This document shows, piece after piece, positions 38,663-50,377 of a DNA stretch of 64,000 nucleotides. The DNA is from Rhodovulum imhoffii. Lineage in GTDB: Bacteria > Pseudomonadota > Alphaproteobacteria > Rhodobacterales > Rhodobacteraceae. Position 1 is the first letter of the stretch, and every line of letters begins with the position of its first letter. The notes beneath the pieces are model-generated. The model saw only the letters and a program-made list of their open reading frames with translations, made no database searches and had not been told where the DNA came from. The DNA lies in assembly GCF_003046545.1 (NCBI RefSeq), contig NZ_QAAA01000005.1, forward strand, positions 1-64,000, in the 5' to 3' direction. A program made the translations under genes and the position numbers.

Positions 38663-39751
38663 ATGCGAAACACGACGATGCGCGCCCTGGGGGCGATGTC
38701 GGGCACTTCGCTGGATGGGGTGGATGCGGCGGTGGTGGAAACCGACGGCTTGCGCATCGTTGGGTTTGGTAAAACCGCCTACCGCCCTTATTCCGATGAT
38801 GAACGCGCCTGCCTGAGCGCCGCCCTGGGCCAATGGCCGGGCGGGCCGGACGTGGCAAGGGCCGCCGCGGTTGTCGACACTGCCCACCGCGAGGTGCTGA
38901 GGTCTTTCAAGGATGTGGATGTCATCGGGTTTCATGGCCAGACGCTGGCCCATGATCCGGCCCGCGGGCGAACTCACCAGGCGGGGGACGGACTGGCACT
39001 GGCGCAGGGGCTTGGTGTGCCGGTGGTCTGGGATTTTCGTACCAACGACATGGCCGAAGGGGGGCAGGGCGCACCGTTCGCGCCGTTCTTTCACTTCGCC
39101 TGTGCGCAGTGGATAAAGGCCGGGGGACCGGTGGCGTTTCTGAATCTCGGCGGTGTGGGAAACCTGACCTGGGTGGACCCGAGCCGGCCTGCGCCGGAAA
39201 GTCCGGGGGCGCTTCTGGCCTTCGATACCGGCCCCGCCAATGCGCCGCTGAACGACCTGATGCAGGCCCGCCGGGCTTTGCCGTTCGATGACGGCGGGGC
39301 CCTTGCCGCGCAGGGCCGTGTTGAGGAAAATGCGATCGCAGAGTTCCTGTGCCACCCGTTTTTTACCCGCCGCCCCCCGAAATCCCTGGATCGTAACGAT
39401 TTCCCGCACCTCTCCGATGCCGTTGCGGGCCTGTCGGACGCGGATGCCGCCGCCACCCTGACCGAGGCCGTTGCCGCCAGCGTTGCACGCGGGCTGAAAC
39501 ATTGCCCGGTTGTTCCGGCACGCCTGCTGGTGACGGGGGGCGGACGGTTGAACCCCGTGATGATGCGCGCGCTGGCCTGCCGTACCGGCATACCCGCCCT
39601 GCCGGTGGAGGCGGTCGGCCTGAATGGCGATATGCTGGAGGCCCAGGCCTTTGCCTTTCTCTCTGTGCGCGCCATGCGGGGGATGCCGCTGTCCGCGCCG
39701 GGGACAACGGGTGTGCGTATGCCGGTCAGTGGCGGAAAAATGAGCCACTAA
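38663..39751 (+). CDS. anmK: Anhydro-N-acetylmuramic acid kinase
   Basis: AnmK recycles cell-wall 1,6-anhydro-MurNAc to MurNAc-6-phosphate. The 362-residue sugar kinase-like protein shows [56 protein letters not shown] and [15 protein letters not shown] 38663 follows GGAAGGGAAAGG; the longer in-frame form starts inside the promoter gap. The length is normal. It diverges from tyrS, a conserved pair in Rhodobacterales. Confidence 0.95.
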   Translation: MRNTTMRALGAMSGTSLDGVDAAVVETDGLRIVGFGKTAYRPYSDDERACLSAALGQWPGGPDVARAAAVVDTAHREVLRSFKDVDVIGFHGQTLAHDPARGRTHQAGDGLALAQGLGVPVVWDFRTNDMAEGGQGAPFAPFFHFACAQWIKAGGPVAFLNLGGVGNLTWVDPSRPAPESPGALLAFDTGPANAPLNDLMQARRALPFDDGGALAAQGRVEENAIAEFLCHPFFTRRPPKSLDRNDFPHLSDAVAGLSDADAAATLTEAVAASVARGLKHCPVVPARLLVTGGGRLNPVMMRALACRTGIPALPVEAVGLNGDMLEAQAFAFLSVRAMRGMPLSAPGTTGVRMPVSGGKMSH

Positions 39752-39847
39752 GGCCCTGATTTCAGAATACTATTGTATGCTGCGCTGCGGCAAAAATTTC
39801 TTGCGCCCTCTTGCCGCACCGCGGCGAAGGTGCTAGTCAGGGCGCGT

Positions 39848-39917
39848 CGGCACCACGGTGCCGCATTTTCCGGAATTGATCAGACGCGGATTCCTCCGCG
39901 CACCCTGTCGGTGCGCG
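39848..39917 (+). other. Two GC-rich hairpins in the leader of the 65-aa gene
   Basis: CGGCACC/GGTGCCG (39848-39854 with 39857-39863) and CGCGCACC/GGTGCGCG (39897-39904 with 39910-39917) are perfect inverted repeats in the 198-bp gap after anmK. The first may terminate anmK (CATTTTCC follows). The second lies 33 bp before the downstream ATG and may shape its translation. Confidence 0.4.
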
Positions 39918-39949
39918 CTGCTTCGCGTTTTGCCCGAAGGAGACATGAG

Positions 39950-40147
39950 ATGCCGATCGAAGAGATGTGCGCCAGAATCGTCGCTTTTGCCCGCCACTGC
40001 GGGCACGATGGCATGGCCCCGCACAATGCGGCCCAAAGCAGGGGATGGCTGGATGACGTTGGCCACCCCACCAAGGACGGGCGCGCCCTTTTGGATGCCC
40101 TGCGTGAACAGGACAATACCCGCGGTATTTTCCGCGCCGTGATCTGA
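39950..40147 (+). CDS. Conserved small hypothetical protein (65 aa)
   Basis: The frame starts MPIEEMCARIVAFARHCGHD and continues MAPHNAAQSRGWLDDVGHPTKDGRALLDAL, then EQDNTRGIFR. It is a compact helical, cytosolic protein rich in His and Cys (C7, C17). A strong ribosome-binding site (GAAGGAGAC) supports ATG 39950. A similar peptide is found next to eno in related genomes as far as I can recall. The function is unknown. It ends against a hairpin terminator shared with the eno end. Confidence 0.65.
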   Translation: MPIEEMCARIVAFARHCGHDGMAPHNAAQSRGWLDDVGHPTKDGRALLDALREQDNTRGIFRAVI

Positions 40148-40152
40148 AGCGG

Positions 40153-40175
40153 TGCGCCGCCCAAAGGCGGCGCAA
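40153..40175 (+). terminator. Hairpin between the 65-aa gene and eno
   Basis: A perfect 9-bp stem (40153-40161 with 40166-40174) and CAAA loop follow the 65-aa stop by 5 bp. A short T-rich stretch (GTCTTATTT) lies downstream on the plus strand. It may also stop eno transcripts from the other side. Confidence 0.6.
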
Positions 40176-40180
40176 CCGTC

Positions 40181-42371
<2,191 letters not shown>

Positions 42372-42447
42372 TTTCGGGACTCGCAGGTTTCGTGGGAGGT
42401 TTTCCCAGCCGTAGCCTGCCCGTGTCCGGAAGGGAAGGGGGCTGCCT

Positions 42448-42870
42448 TCAGTTCCGGGGTTTTTTCCGGAGCGGGACCCCGTAAAGCTCCAGCCGGTGGC
42501 CCTTGAGGCGATAGCCCAGCTTTTTTGCAATCCGTTCTTGCAGGGCTTCGATCTCGGGATCGACAAATTCGATCACCGCGCCATTGCTCAGGTCGATCAG
42601 GTGATCATGGTGATCTCGCTCTGCGTCTTCGTAGCGGGAACGGCCGTCGCCGAACTCCAGCTTTTCGATGATGCCCGCTTCCTCGAACAGTTTGACAGTG
42701 CGGTAAACCGTGGCGAGAGATATCTTCGCATCCACGGCGCTGGCGCGGGCATAAAGATCCTCAACGTCGGGATGGTCGGCACTGTCTTGCAGCACCTGCG
42801 CGATGATCCGGCGCTGCTCGGTCAGGCGGAGGCCGCGGGCCTCGCATCGGTCGATGATCGTCTCCGGCAT
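42448..42870 (-). CDS. fur: Fur-family metal regulator (Fur/Mur type)
   Basis: The 140-residue repressor has an N-terminal winged helix (GLRLTEQRRIIAQVL, ISLATVYRTVKLFEEAGII) and a metal-binding dimer domain with RDHHDHLIDLSNGAVIEF. Structural-zinc CxxC pairs are missing, as in alphaproteobacterial Fur/Mur. The sequence is closer to Fur/Mur than to Irr or Zur, so control of manganese or iron uptake is likely. It is followed by the EamA gene after 76 bp on the same strand. Confidence 0.9.
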   Translation of the reverse strand: MPETIIDRCEARGLRLTEQRRIIAQVLQDSADHPDVEDLYARASAVDAKISLATVYRTVKLFEEAGIIEKLEFGDGRSRYEDAERDHHDHLIDLSNGAVIEFVDPEIEALQERIAKKLGYRLKGHRLELYGVPLRKKPRN

Positions 42871-42954
42871 CGCGATCCTCCGAAAGGTCTTTCGCGCGGG
42901 TTTATCCGCTGTGTGGACCGGATGCTACCGTTTTCAGACGCGGTGCGGGCTGTG

Positions 42955-44367
42955 TCAGGTGCCGCAAAAGGTTTGGCGTACGGTTTCCCCGGCTGCCGGA
43001 GGCTTTGTGAATTCATATGAAAAATGATTTGAAGCAAACGGTTGAATGCAAGAGCTCAGAAACTTCATGAACTGTGACATGTCGCCCCTGACCGCTGCGC
43101 CGATCGCGGCCTCCATCTGATGGTTGCGGGGGATCACAACCGGGTTGGCGCGGCGCATCCGCTCGACGCCACCGGGGGTGTCGCGGCGCAACCGGGCCTG
43201 CCATTCCGCCTGCCATGATGCGAACGCCGCGCGGTTTTTCAGCGGTGCCTCTCCCTCTGCCAGTGCACGGAACGTATTGGTGAAATCGGCCCGTTCAGCG
43301 GCCATCAGGTCAAGAAGGCGGTGGATCAGCTCCGCGTCTGCGGGGTCGTCGGTGGACAGTCCGATCTTGGGTCGGAAGACATCCAGCCATGCCTGCCGGA
43401 ACAGGTTGGGGAAGCCGTTCAGGGCCCTTGTGCCCAGGTTAACGGCGTTTTCGCGGTTTTCATCCAGAACCGGCAACAGCGCCGTGGCGAGTTGGGCGAG
43501 GTTCCACACGGCGATATCCGCCTGGCGGGCATAGGCATAGCGCCCCTGCGCGTCAATGGAACTGAACACCGTTTCCGGGTGATAGCCATCCATGAAGGCA
43601 CAGGGGCCATAATCGATGGTTTCGCCGGAAACGGCCATGTTATCGGTGTTCATGACCCCGTGGATAAAGCCCACACCCATCCATTGCGCAACCAGCCGTG
43701 CCTGCGCCGCGATGACCGACTTTAGAAAATCCAGCGCGGTTTCCGCTTGTGGAAAATGCCGTTGGCGTGCGTGATCGGTTAGCAGGCGCAGGGCTTCGGT
43801 ATCGTTGCGGGCAGCGAAATACTGGAACGTGCCCACCCGGATGTGGCTGGCGGCCACACGGGTCAGAACCGCGCCGGGCAGGCGGGTCTGGCGGTAAACG
43901 TCTTCGCCTGTGGCAACGGCGGCAAGCGCGCGGGTGGTGGGAATCCCCAGCGCGTGCATCGCCTCACTGACAAGATATTCCCGCAGGACCGGGCCCAGCC
44001 ACGCGCGGCCGTCGCCCATGCGGCTGTAGGGTGTGGGGCCGGCGCCTTTCAACTGGATGTCGCGGCGCTGACCGTTGCGGTCGATCACCTCGCCAAGAAG
44101 GATCGCGCGTCCATCGCCCAGCCGGGGAACGAAACCGCCGAACTGGTGTCCGGCATAAACCTGCGCCAGCGGGGCCGCGCCATCGGGCACCAGGTTGCCC
44201 GCCAGAATCTGCACACCTTCCGGACCGCGCAGCGTATCCGGCAGGCCCAGCTCTGCGGCGAGAGGGGCGTTCAGGACAAGAAGCGCCGGCGCGCGCACGG
44301 GGGTGGGGGGCTGCCGGGTGTAAAACCGGGCGGGAAGCCGGGCGTAACTGTTATCGAACGGGATCAT
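42955..44367 (-). CDS. selO: Protein adenylyltransferase SelO
   Basis: SelO is a pseudokinase-fold enzyme that AMPylates proteins, linked to redox control. The 470-residue protein shows [59 protein letters not shown] with [11 protein letters not shown], and a C-terminal TFCGT holding the conserved Cys. ATG 44367 ([12 protein letters not shown]) is the family start; a TTG 9 bp upstream is less likely. It diverges from the ABC-F gene across 76 bp. Confidence 0.94.
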   Translation of the reverse strand: MIPFDNSYARLPARFYTRQPPTPVRAPALLVLNAPLAAELGLPDTLRGPEGVQILAGNLVPDGAAPLAQVYAGHQFGGFVPRLGDGRAILLGEVIDRNGQRRDIQLKGAGPTPYSRMGDGRAWLGPVLREYLVSEAMHALGIPTTRALAAVATGEDVYRQTRLPGAVLTRVAASHIRVGTFQYFAARNDTEALRLLTDHARQRHFPQAETALDFLKSVIAAQARLVAQWMGVGFIHGVMNTDNMAVSGETIDYGPCAFMDGYHPETVFSSIDAQGRYAYARQADIAVWNLAQLATALLPVLDENRENAVNLGTRALNGFPNLFRQAWLDVFRPKIGLSTDDPADAELIHRLLDLMAAERADFTNTFRALAEGEAPLKNRAAFASWQAEWQARLRRDTPGGVERMRRANPVVIPRNHQMEAAIGAAVRGDMSQFMKFLSSCIQPFASNHFSYEFTKPPAAGETVRQTFCGT

Positions 44368-44443
44368 GAGGCGCAATCTAGGGCGCAGCGGGCGAAGGCA
44401 ATGGGCGATTGACGGAATACGCGCACCCGGTTACGCCCCGGCC

Positions 44444-46246
44444 ATGGCACGCACACCCTTGTTACAGCTTTCTGACATCTCCCTGACCTTTGGCGGCAAC
44501 CCGGTGTTCGCGAGGCTGGATCTTGTCATCCAGCCGGGCGACCGTGTGGCGCTGGTGGGGCGCAACGGATCCGGCAAGTCCACACTGATGAAGGTCATCG
44601 CCGGGGTGGTGGAGCCGGACACCGGCGGGCGCGTTCTGGCCCCCGGAACGACGGTTGGTTACATGGAACAAGACCCGGATCTGGCCGGGTTCGACACGCT
44701 GGGGGCATTTGCCGCCGCGCATCTGCCCGAAAGCGACGCCTACAAGGTCGAGATGGTTGCCGAAGGGCTGAAATTCGACCCGGCGACGAAAGTCGCCGCC
44801 GCCTCGGGCGGGGAGCGCCGCCGCGCGGCCCTTGCCCGCCTGCTGGCCGGGGCGCCGTCGCTGCTGCTGTTGGATGAACCGACGAACCATCTGGATATCC
44901 AGGCCATCGGCTGGCTGGAAGGGCAGCTTTCCGAAACCCGAAATGCCTTTGTCATCATCAGCCATGACCGGGCCTTCCTGCGGGCGCTGACGCGCGCGAC
45001 GCTGTGGGTCGACCGGGGCGTGGTACGCCGGCAGGAGCAGGGCTTCGCCGCGTTCGAAGACTGGCGCGACAAGGTTTGGGCCGAGGAAGACCTTGCCCGG
45101 CACAAGTTGGATCGCAAGATCAGGGCGGAGGCCCGCTGGGCGGTGGAGGGAATCTCTGCCCGGCGCAAGCGCAACCAGGGCCGGGTGCGGGCCTTGCAGA
45201 ATCTGCGCGCCGAACGAGCAGCGACGATCCGGCGTCAGGGCGCGGCGGCAATGGCGCTTGAAAGCGGTCCCAAATCCGGCAAGCGGGTGATCGAGGCCCG
45301 CGGGATTTCAAAGACATTCGGGGGGCGGCAGATCCTGCATGATTTCACGCTGCGAATCCACCGGGGGGAGCGTGTCGCACTGGTTGGTCCCAACGGGGCC
45401 GGAAAGACCACGTTACTGAACCTGCTGACAGGGGCGTTGCCGCCCGATACCGGCGAGGTGACGCTTGGGGCCAATGTCGAGATGGCGCTCTTCGATCAGA
45501 ATCGCGTCGCGCTCGATCCGGACATGACCCTGTGGGAAAGCCTGACCGGAGATGCGCAGATGCGGGTTTCCGGACAGGCGGACCAGGTGATGGTCCGCGG
45601 CCAGCCCCGGCATGTGGTGGGATATCTCAAGGATTTCCTGTTCGACGAGGCGCAGGCCCGTGCCCCTGTCCGGACCCTGTCCGGGGGGGAGAAGGCGCGC
45701 CTGCTTCTGGCCCGGATCATGGCCCGGCAAAGCAACCTTCTGGTGCTGGACGAACCGACCAACGATCTGGATGTGGAAACGCTCGACCTGTTGCAGGATC
45801 TGTTGGGCGAATATGACGGCACGGTGCTGCTGGTCAGCCATGACCGTGATTTTCTGGACCGTGTGGCAACGACGACAATCGCCATGGAGGGCGATGCCCG
45901 CGCGACCGTCTATGCCGGTGGGTGGTCCGACTATCGCGCCCAGCGTCAGCCCGATGCCGCGCCGGAAAAACCCAGGGCAAAGCCCACCCCGCCCAGGGCC
46001 GCCCCGCAAAGACAGCCCCGTCAGGGGCTGACCTTTACCGAACGGCATCGCCTTGCGGAGCTTCCCGGCCTGATCGGGCGGCTGGAGGCCGAGATCGCCA
46101 GGTTGGAGGCGCTTCTTTCCGATCCGGAACTGTTCACCCGTGATCCGCTGAAATTCAAGAAGGTCTCCGAGGCGCTGGCACAGCGGCAGGAAGCCCTTGC
46201 CTCAGCCGAGGAAGAGTGGCTGACGCTGGAGGACAAGGCCGGTTAG
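44444..46246 (+). CDS. uup: ABC-F ATPase, Uup subfamily
   Basis: The 600-residue cytosolic protein has two nucleotide-binding domains and no membrane spans. Domain 1: GRNGSGKST, SGGERRR, LLLDEPTNHLD. Domain 2: GPNGAGKTT, LSGGEKAR, LVLDEPTNDLD. The linker between them (~200-280) is strongly basic. A C-terminal Pro/Ala-rich stretch and coiled coil (RLEAEIARLEALLSDPELF) is the Uup DNA-binding tail. Such proteins act on ribosomes or DNA structures. ATG 44444 was chosen by similarity to the family. Its end overlaps the SDR gene on the other strand. Confidence 0.92.
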   Translation: MARTPLLQLSDISLTFGGNPVFARLDLVIQPGDRVALVGRNGSGKSTLMKVIAGVVEPDTGGRVLAPGTTVGYMEQDPDLAGFDTLGAFAAAHLPESDAYKVEMVAEGLKFDPATKVAAASGGERRRAALARLLAGAPSLLLLDEPTNHLDIQAIGWLEGQLSETRNAFVIISHDRAFLRALTRATLWVDRGVVRRQEQGFAAFEDWRDKVWAEEDLARHKLDRKIRAEARWAVEGISARRKRNQGRVRALQNLRAERAATIRRQGAAAMALESGPKSGKRVIEARGISKTFGGRQILHDFTLRIHRGERVALVGPNGAGKTTLLNLLTGALPPDTGEVTLGANVEMALFDQNRVALDPDMTLWESLTGDAQMRVSGQADQVMVRGQPRHVVGYLKDFLFDEAQARAPVRTLSGGEKARLLLARIMARQSNLLVLDEPTNDLDVETLDLLQDLLGEYDGTVLLVSHDRDFLDRVATTTIAMEGDARATVYAGGWSDYRAQRQPDAAPEKPRAKPTPPRAAPQRQPRQGLTFTERHRLAELPGLIGRLEAEIARLEALLSDPELFTRDPLKFKKVSEALAQRQEALASAEEEWLTLEDKAG

Positions 46247-46998
46247 CGCATGCGCAGCGCGCCATCCAGGCGGATCACCTCACCGTTGAGGTAGCCGTTC
46301 TGGATGATATGAAGCACCAGGGCCGCATATTCGCCCGGATACCCAAGGCGTTTGGGGCCGGTGACGTCCGCGGCAAGTGCATCCATGATTTCATCGCCCA
46401 GTCCTTCCAGCATGGGGGTTCGGAACACGCCCGGCGCAATTGCCATGATGCGGATCCCCAGCCCGGCAAGATCGCGCGCGACCGGAAGGGTCATGCCCGC
46501 AATGCCGGCCTTGGAGGCTGCGTAGGCCGCTTGCCCCTTTTGCCCGTCAAAGGCCGCGATAGAGGCCGTGTTGACGATGACCCCGCGCTCCCCCTCTTCG
46601 TCAGGCGTGTTGCGGGCCATTTCCGCAGCGGCAAGACGCAACACGTTGAAACTGCCCACTAGGTTGATTTCCAAGGTTTTTCGAAAGGCCTCAAGGCTGT
46701 GCGGCCCGTCCCGGCCCACGGTACGTTCGCCCGTGGCGATGCCAGCGCAGTTGATGCAGGCGGTAATGGCGCCCATCTGCTCTACGGCTTGTCCGATGGC
46801 CTGCGCGACGGAGGTTTCGTCGGTCACGTCCACGGGCTGAAAGCCGGCGCCGATCTCGGCGGCCAGTGCCGCGCCCCGCGCCGCGTCCCGGTCGAGTATC
46901 GTCACCGCAACGTCTTCGGCGCAAAGCGCCCGCGCCGTTGCCGCCCCAAGACCGGAGGCGCCGCCCGTGATGATGGCCTTTGTTTCGGAAATCTGCAT
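46243..46998 (-). CDS. SDR-family 3-hydroxyacyl-CoA dehydrogenase-like protein
   Basis: The 251-residue classical short-chain dehydrogenase has GGASGLGAATARAL (NAD site), NCAGIA, the catalytic Ser in NTASIAAFDGQ, YAASKAGI (Tyr/Lys) and PGVFRTPML. The pattern SIAAFDGQKGQAAYAASKAG matches the type II 3-hydroxyacyl-CoA dehydrogenase/HSD17B10 group, so fatty-acid or branched-chain acyl-CoA oxidation is likely. It diverges from cysS with a 249-bp gap that holds the cysS leader region. Confidence 0.88.
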   Translation of the reverse strand: MQISETKAIITGGASGLGAATARALCAEDVAVTILDRDAARGAALAAEIGAGFQPVDVTDETSVAQAIGQAVEQMGAITACINCAGIATGERTVGRDGPHSLEAFRKTLEINLVGSFNVLRLAAAEMARNTPDEEGERGVIVNTASIAAFDGQKGQAAYAASKAGIAGMTLPVARDLAGLGIRIMAIAPGVFRTPMLEGLGDEIMDALAADVTGPKRLGYPGEYAALVLHIIQNGYLNGEVIRLDGALRMR

Positions 46999-47118
46999 GT
47001 GTTTTCACTCCCTTGGTTTTTCGAAGTGCTAACGGCGCGGTGGAGGGCTGTCCAGCGGCGACCCGCAGGTGTGTGCTTTGGACTTGGCAAGGCCAGGGGG
47101 GGGTGCTAGGCAAGGTGT

Positions 47119-47160
47119 ATGAACATCGGTCTGCACATTACCTGCTGCATTACCGGCTGA
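47119..47160 (+). CDS. Candidate cysteine leader peptide upstream of cysS (13 aa)
   Basis: A 13-codon frame reads MNIGLHITCCITG and stops, with tandem TGC Cys codons at 47143-47148. AAGG lies at 47112-47115. It is 87 bp upstream of cysS and on the same strand. Its last codons form the 5' arm of a hairpin that competes with a second one downstream. A short peptide with repeated codons for the amino acid used by the following gene is the mark of ribosome-mediated attenuation. Expression is inferred; the frame is short. Confidence 0.45.
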   Translation: MNIGLHITCCITG

Positions 47161-47220
47161 CATTCGTCAGGCGGGCCGGTCTTCGTATTTTCATCCCTTT
47201 CCGAATGTGCCAAACCCGCC
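47152..47220 (+). promoter_or_regulatory. Alternative hairpins between the Cys leader peptide and cysS
   Basis: Hairpin A: ACCGGC-TGAC (47152-47161), loop ATTC, GTCA (47166-47169), five unpaired bases GGCGG, then GCCGGT (47175-47180), followed by CTTCGTATTTTC. Hairpin B: GGCGGG (47170-47175) with CCCGCC (47215-47220), and an inner TTCG/CGAA. The two share a base and overlap in space, so they should exclude each other. Confidence 0.4.
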
Positions 47221-47247
47221 GACACGCGCGTGAAGGATTTTGGACGC

Positions 47248-48645
47248 ATGAGTTCTATCAGGCTTTACAACACCCGGACCCGGACGAAGCAGGATTTCTC
47301 CCCGATCGACCCGGCCGATATACGCATGTATGTCTGCGGGCCGACGGTTTATGACCGGGCGCATCTGGGCAATGCCCGCCCGGTGGTGGTTTTCGACGTG
47401 CTGTTCCGCCTGCTGCGCCATGTCTACGGGGGCGGTCACGTCACCTATGTACGCAACTTCACCGACGTCGATGACAAGATCAACGCGCGCGCGGCCGCGA
47501 CCGGGCGCGAAATTTCCGCAATAACCGCCGAAACGACGCGCTGGTTCTTGCAGGACATGGGGGCACTGGGCGCGCTGGAACCGACCCACATGCCGCGGGC
47601 GACGGCCTATATCGGCCAGATGATCGCGATGATCGGGGATCTGATCGGGGCTGGCCATGCCTATGAGGCCGGGGGGCATGTGCTGTTTTCCGTGGCCAGT
47701 TACCCCGACTATGGCAAACTTTCAGGGCGTGCGGTCGATGACATGATCGCCGGCGCCCGGGTCGAGGTTGCGCCATACAAGCGCGACCCGATGGATTTCG
47801 TGCTGTGGAAGCCCTCCACCCCAGACCTTCCCGGTTGGGACAGCCCGTGGGGCCGGGGGCGGCCTGGCTGGCATATCGAATGCTCCGCCATGTCCCACGA
47901 CTTGCTGGGGGACAGTTTCGACATTCACGGCGGAGGCAATGACCTGATCTTCCCGCATCATGAAAACGAGGTGGCGCAAAGCTGCTGTGCGCACCCGGAG
48001 GGGGCATTCGCCAATTTCTGGCTGCATAACGAGATGTTGCAGGTCGAGGGAAAGAAAATGTCCAAGTCGCTGGGCAATTTCTTCACCGTGCGCGACCTGC
48101 TGGATCGGGGAGTGCCGGGGGAGGTGATCCGGTTTGTGTTTCTTTCCACCCATTACCGAAAACCGATGGACTGGACAGCGGAAAAAGCTCGTGAGGCCGA
48201 GGCCGTGCTGCGCAAGTGGCGGCACTTGACCGAAGGTGTGGAACCGGCCGCAGAGCTTGACCCGATGTTTCTGGACCGGTTGAAGAACGATCTCGACACG
48301 GCCGGATCCATCGCTCAGTTGCATTTCTTTGCCAGCCACGCGCACGAGGTTTCCGGTCAGATGCGATCTCAGTTGTTGGGGTGTGCGAACCTGCTGGGTC
48401 TTTTGACGCCAGAGCTTGGAACTTGGCTTGAGAGCAAGGATCTCGATCCGCTGGCGACCGAAAAGATAGAGGCGCTTATGGCTGAACGCTGGCAAGCGCG
48501 ACAGGCAAAGGACTGGCCCAGAGCGGATCGTATCCGCGACGGGCTGAACGCAGCCGGGGTCAGGATTCAAGAAAACAAGGACGGCAGCTACACCTACGAC
48601 CTGACCTCCGGTTTCGACCCCGCAAGGCTGAAGGGGCTGGAATGA
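47248..48645 (+). CDS. cysS: Cysteinyl-tRNA synthetase
   Basis: The 465-residue class I synthetase shows [18 protein letters not shown] (zinc Cys and HIGH-type motif), [36 protein letters not shown] and [18 protein letters not shown] helical anticodon-binding region and a C-terminal ([16 protein letters not shown]) complete it. ATG 47248 with AAGGA upstream is preferred; GTG 47230 is in frame. It is preceded by a candidate Cys leader. cimA follows on the same strand after 103 bp. Confidence 0.97.
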   Translation: MSSIRLYNTRTRTKQDFSPIDPADIRMYVCGPTVYDRAHLGNARPVVVFDVLFRLLRHVYGGGHVTYVRNFTDVDDKINARAAATGREISAITAETTRWFLQDMGALGALEPTHMPRATAYIGQMIAMIGDLIGAGHAYEAGGHVLFSVASYPDYGKLSGRAVDDMIAGARVEVAPYKRDPMDFVLWKPSTPDLPGWDSPWGRGRPGWHIECSAMSHDLLGDSFDIHGGGNDLIFPHHENEVAQSCCAHPEGAFANFWLHNEMLQVEGKKMSKSLGNFFTVRDLLDRGVPGEVIRFVFLSTHYRKPMDWTAEKAREAEAVLRKWRHLTEGVEPAAELDPMFLDRLKNDLDTAGSIAQLHFFASHAHEVSGQMRSQLLGCANLLGLLTPELGTWLESKDLDPLATEKIEALMAERWQARQAKDWPRADRIRDGLNAAGVRIQENKDGSYTYDLTSGFDPARLKGLE

Positions 48646-48748
48646 ACCGAAGCGTAACAAAGAACCATGCCCCCCGGCCCGGCGGGGTGGGTGTGAAGCC
48701 TTCGCCCCGCGATGGGTGGGCCTGCAGGGCAGAGGAGGGAGCAGGGCA

Positions 48749-50377
48749 ATGACCCGCGAACGCCTCTTTCTGTATGACACGACCCTGCGCGATGGTCAGC
48801 AAACGCAGGGCGTGCAGTTTTCCACCGACGAAAAGCGCAAGATCGCCGGGGTTCTGGACGCTTTGGGCGTCGACTACATCGAGGGCGGCTGGCCCGGCGC
48901 GAACCCCACGGACAGTGCCTTCTTCGAGGCCGTCCCCGCGACCCGCGCCCGCATGACCGCCTTCGGCATGACCAAGCGTGCGGGGCGCAGTGCCGAAAAC
49001 GATGAGGTTCTCGCCTCGGTCCTGAATGCGGGCACGGCGGCGGTGTGTCTTGTCGGCAAGACCCACGATTTCCATGTCAGCACCGCGCTGGGCATCACGC
49101 TGGAGGAAAATGTCGAAAACATTGCCCGTTCGTTGGCTCATGTGGGGGGGCAGGGGCGCGAGGCGCTGTTCGACGCGGAACATTTCTTCGATGGCTGGAA
49201 GGCCAATCCGGCTTACGCGCTGGAATGTCTGAAAGCCGCGTCCGATGCGGGCGCGCGCTGGATCGTTCTGTGCGATACCAATGGCGGGACGCTTCCCCAT
49301 GAGGTGGGGCGGATCGTGGGGCAGGTCATTGCCGCGGGCATCCCCGGAGAGCGGCTTGGGATCCATACCCATGACGACACCGGCAATGCCGTGGCTGCCA
49401 GCCTTGCCGCGGTGGAAGCCGGGGTCCGGCAGGTGCAGGGCACCCTGAACGGTCTGGGCGAACGATGTGGCAATGCCAACCTGACGACGCTGATCCCCAC
49501 GCTGCTGCTCAAGGCGCCTTTTGCCGGCCGGTTTGAAACCGGCGTCACCCCCGAGGCGCTGGCCGGGCTGACCCGTGCCTCGCGTCTGCTGGATGACATC
49601 CTGAACCGCGTTCCCCTCAAAAGCGCGCCTTATGTCGGTGGGTCGGCCTTTGCGCACAAGGCCGGGTTGCATGCCAGCGCAATCCTGAAAGACCCGTCGA
49701 CCTATGAACATGTTCGCCCCGAAACCGTGGGCAACACCCGTATCATCCCGATGTCGAACCAGGCCGGGCAGTCGAACCTGCGCCGCCGCCTGGCCGAAGC
49801 CGGGATTGAGGTGGACAAGGACGATCCGCGCCTTTCCACGATTCTCGAGGAGGTGAAGGCGCGCGAAGCGGCCGGATATGCCTACGATACGGCGCAAGCG
49901 AGTTTTGAGCTTGCCGCCCGGAGGGTGCTGGGGCGTATCCCCCGCTTTTTCGAAGTCAAGCGTTACCGTGTGACTGTTGAGCGCCGCAAGAACAAGTATG
50001 ACCGCATGGTGACGCTTTCCGAGGCCGTCGTGGTGGTCAAGGTCGCGGGGGAGAAGAAGCTCTCCGTTTCCGAAAGCCTTGATGCCGAGGGCAATGACCG
50101 GGGGCCTGTGAACGCGCTGTCGCGCGCATTGGCCAAGGATCTGGGGCCGTATCAGGCCTATATCGACGACATGCGGCTTGTGGATTTCAAAGTGCGTATC
50201 ACCGATGGCGGGACCGAGGCCGTCACCCGTGTCATCATCGACAGCGCCGACCGCAGCGGGCGCCGATGGTCGACGGTCGGGGTATCGGCCAACATAGTAG
50301 ATGCCAGTTTTGAGGCCCTGTTGGATGCGGTGACCTGGAAGCTCATCCGGGACGGGGCGCCCATCCATGACGCTTGA
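48749..50377 (+). CDS. cimA: (R)-citramalate synthase
   Basis: CimA condenses pyruvate and acetyl-CoA to citramalate, a threonine-independent route to isoleucine. The 542-residue DRE-TIM protein shows LYDTTLRDGQQTQGVQFS at the N-terminus, LCDTNGGTLPHEV, GIHTHDDTGNAVA and GTLNGLGERCGNANL. A C-terminal LeuA-type allosteric domain follows (~390-530; FEVKRYRVTVERR). The early glycine/glutamine pattern separates it from homocitrate synthase. GGAGGG precedes ATG 48749. It overlaps the next gene by 11 bp. Confidence 0.95.
   Translation: MTRERLFLYDTTLRDGQQTQGVQFSTDEKRKIAGVLDALGVDYIEGGWPGANPTDSAFFEAVPATRARMTAFGMTKRAGRSAENDEVLASVLNAGTAAVCLVGKTHDFHVSTALGITLEENVENIARSLAHVGGQGREALFDAEHFFDGWKANPAYALECLKAASDAGARWIVLCDTNGGTLPHEVGRIVGQVIAAGIPGERLGIHTHDDTGNAVAASLAAVEAGVRQVQGTLNGLGERCGNANLTTLIPTLLLKAPFAGRFETGVTPEALAGLTRASRLLDDILNRVPLKSAPYVGGSAFAHKAGLHASAILKDPSTYEHVRPETVGNTRIIPMSNQAGQSNLRRRLAEAGIEVDKDDPRLSTILEEVKAREAAGYAYDTAQASFELAARRVLGRIPRFFEVKRYRVTVERRKNKYDRMVTLSEAVVVVKVAGEKKLSVSESLDAEGNDRGPVNALSRALAKDLGPYQAYIDDMRLVDFKVRITDGGTEAVTRVIIDSADRSGRRWSTVGVSANIVDASFEALLDAVTWKLIRDGAPIHDA

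Noticed and set aside
43661-43675. GTGGATAA-like sequence as a DnaA box or origin
   Set aside because: A single match inside selO with no cluster of boxes or AT-rich region.
48667-48696. Eight-codon frame upstream of cimA as a leader peptide
   Set aside because: It has no Ile, Thr or other regulatory codons and arises from a GC-rich run; no convincing terminator/antiterminator pair.
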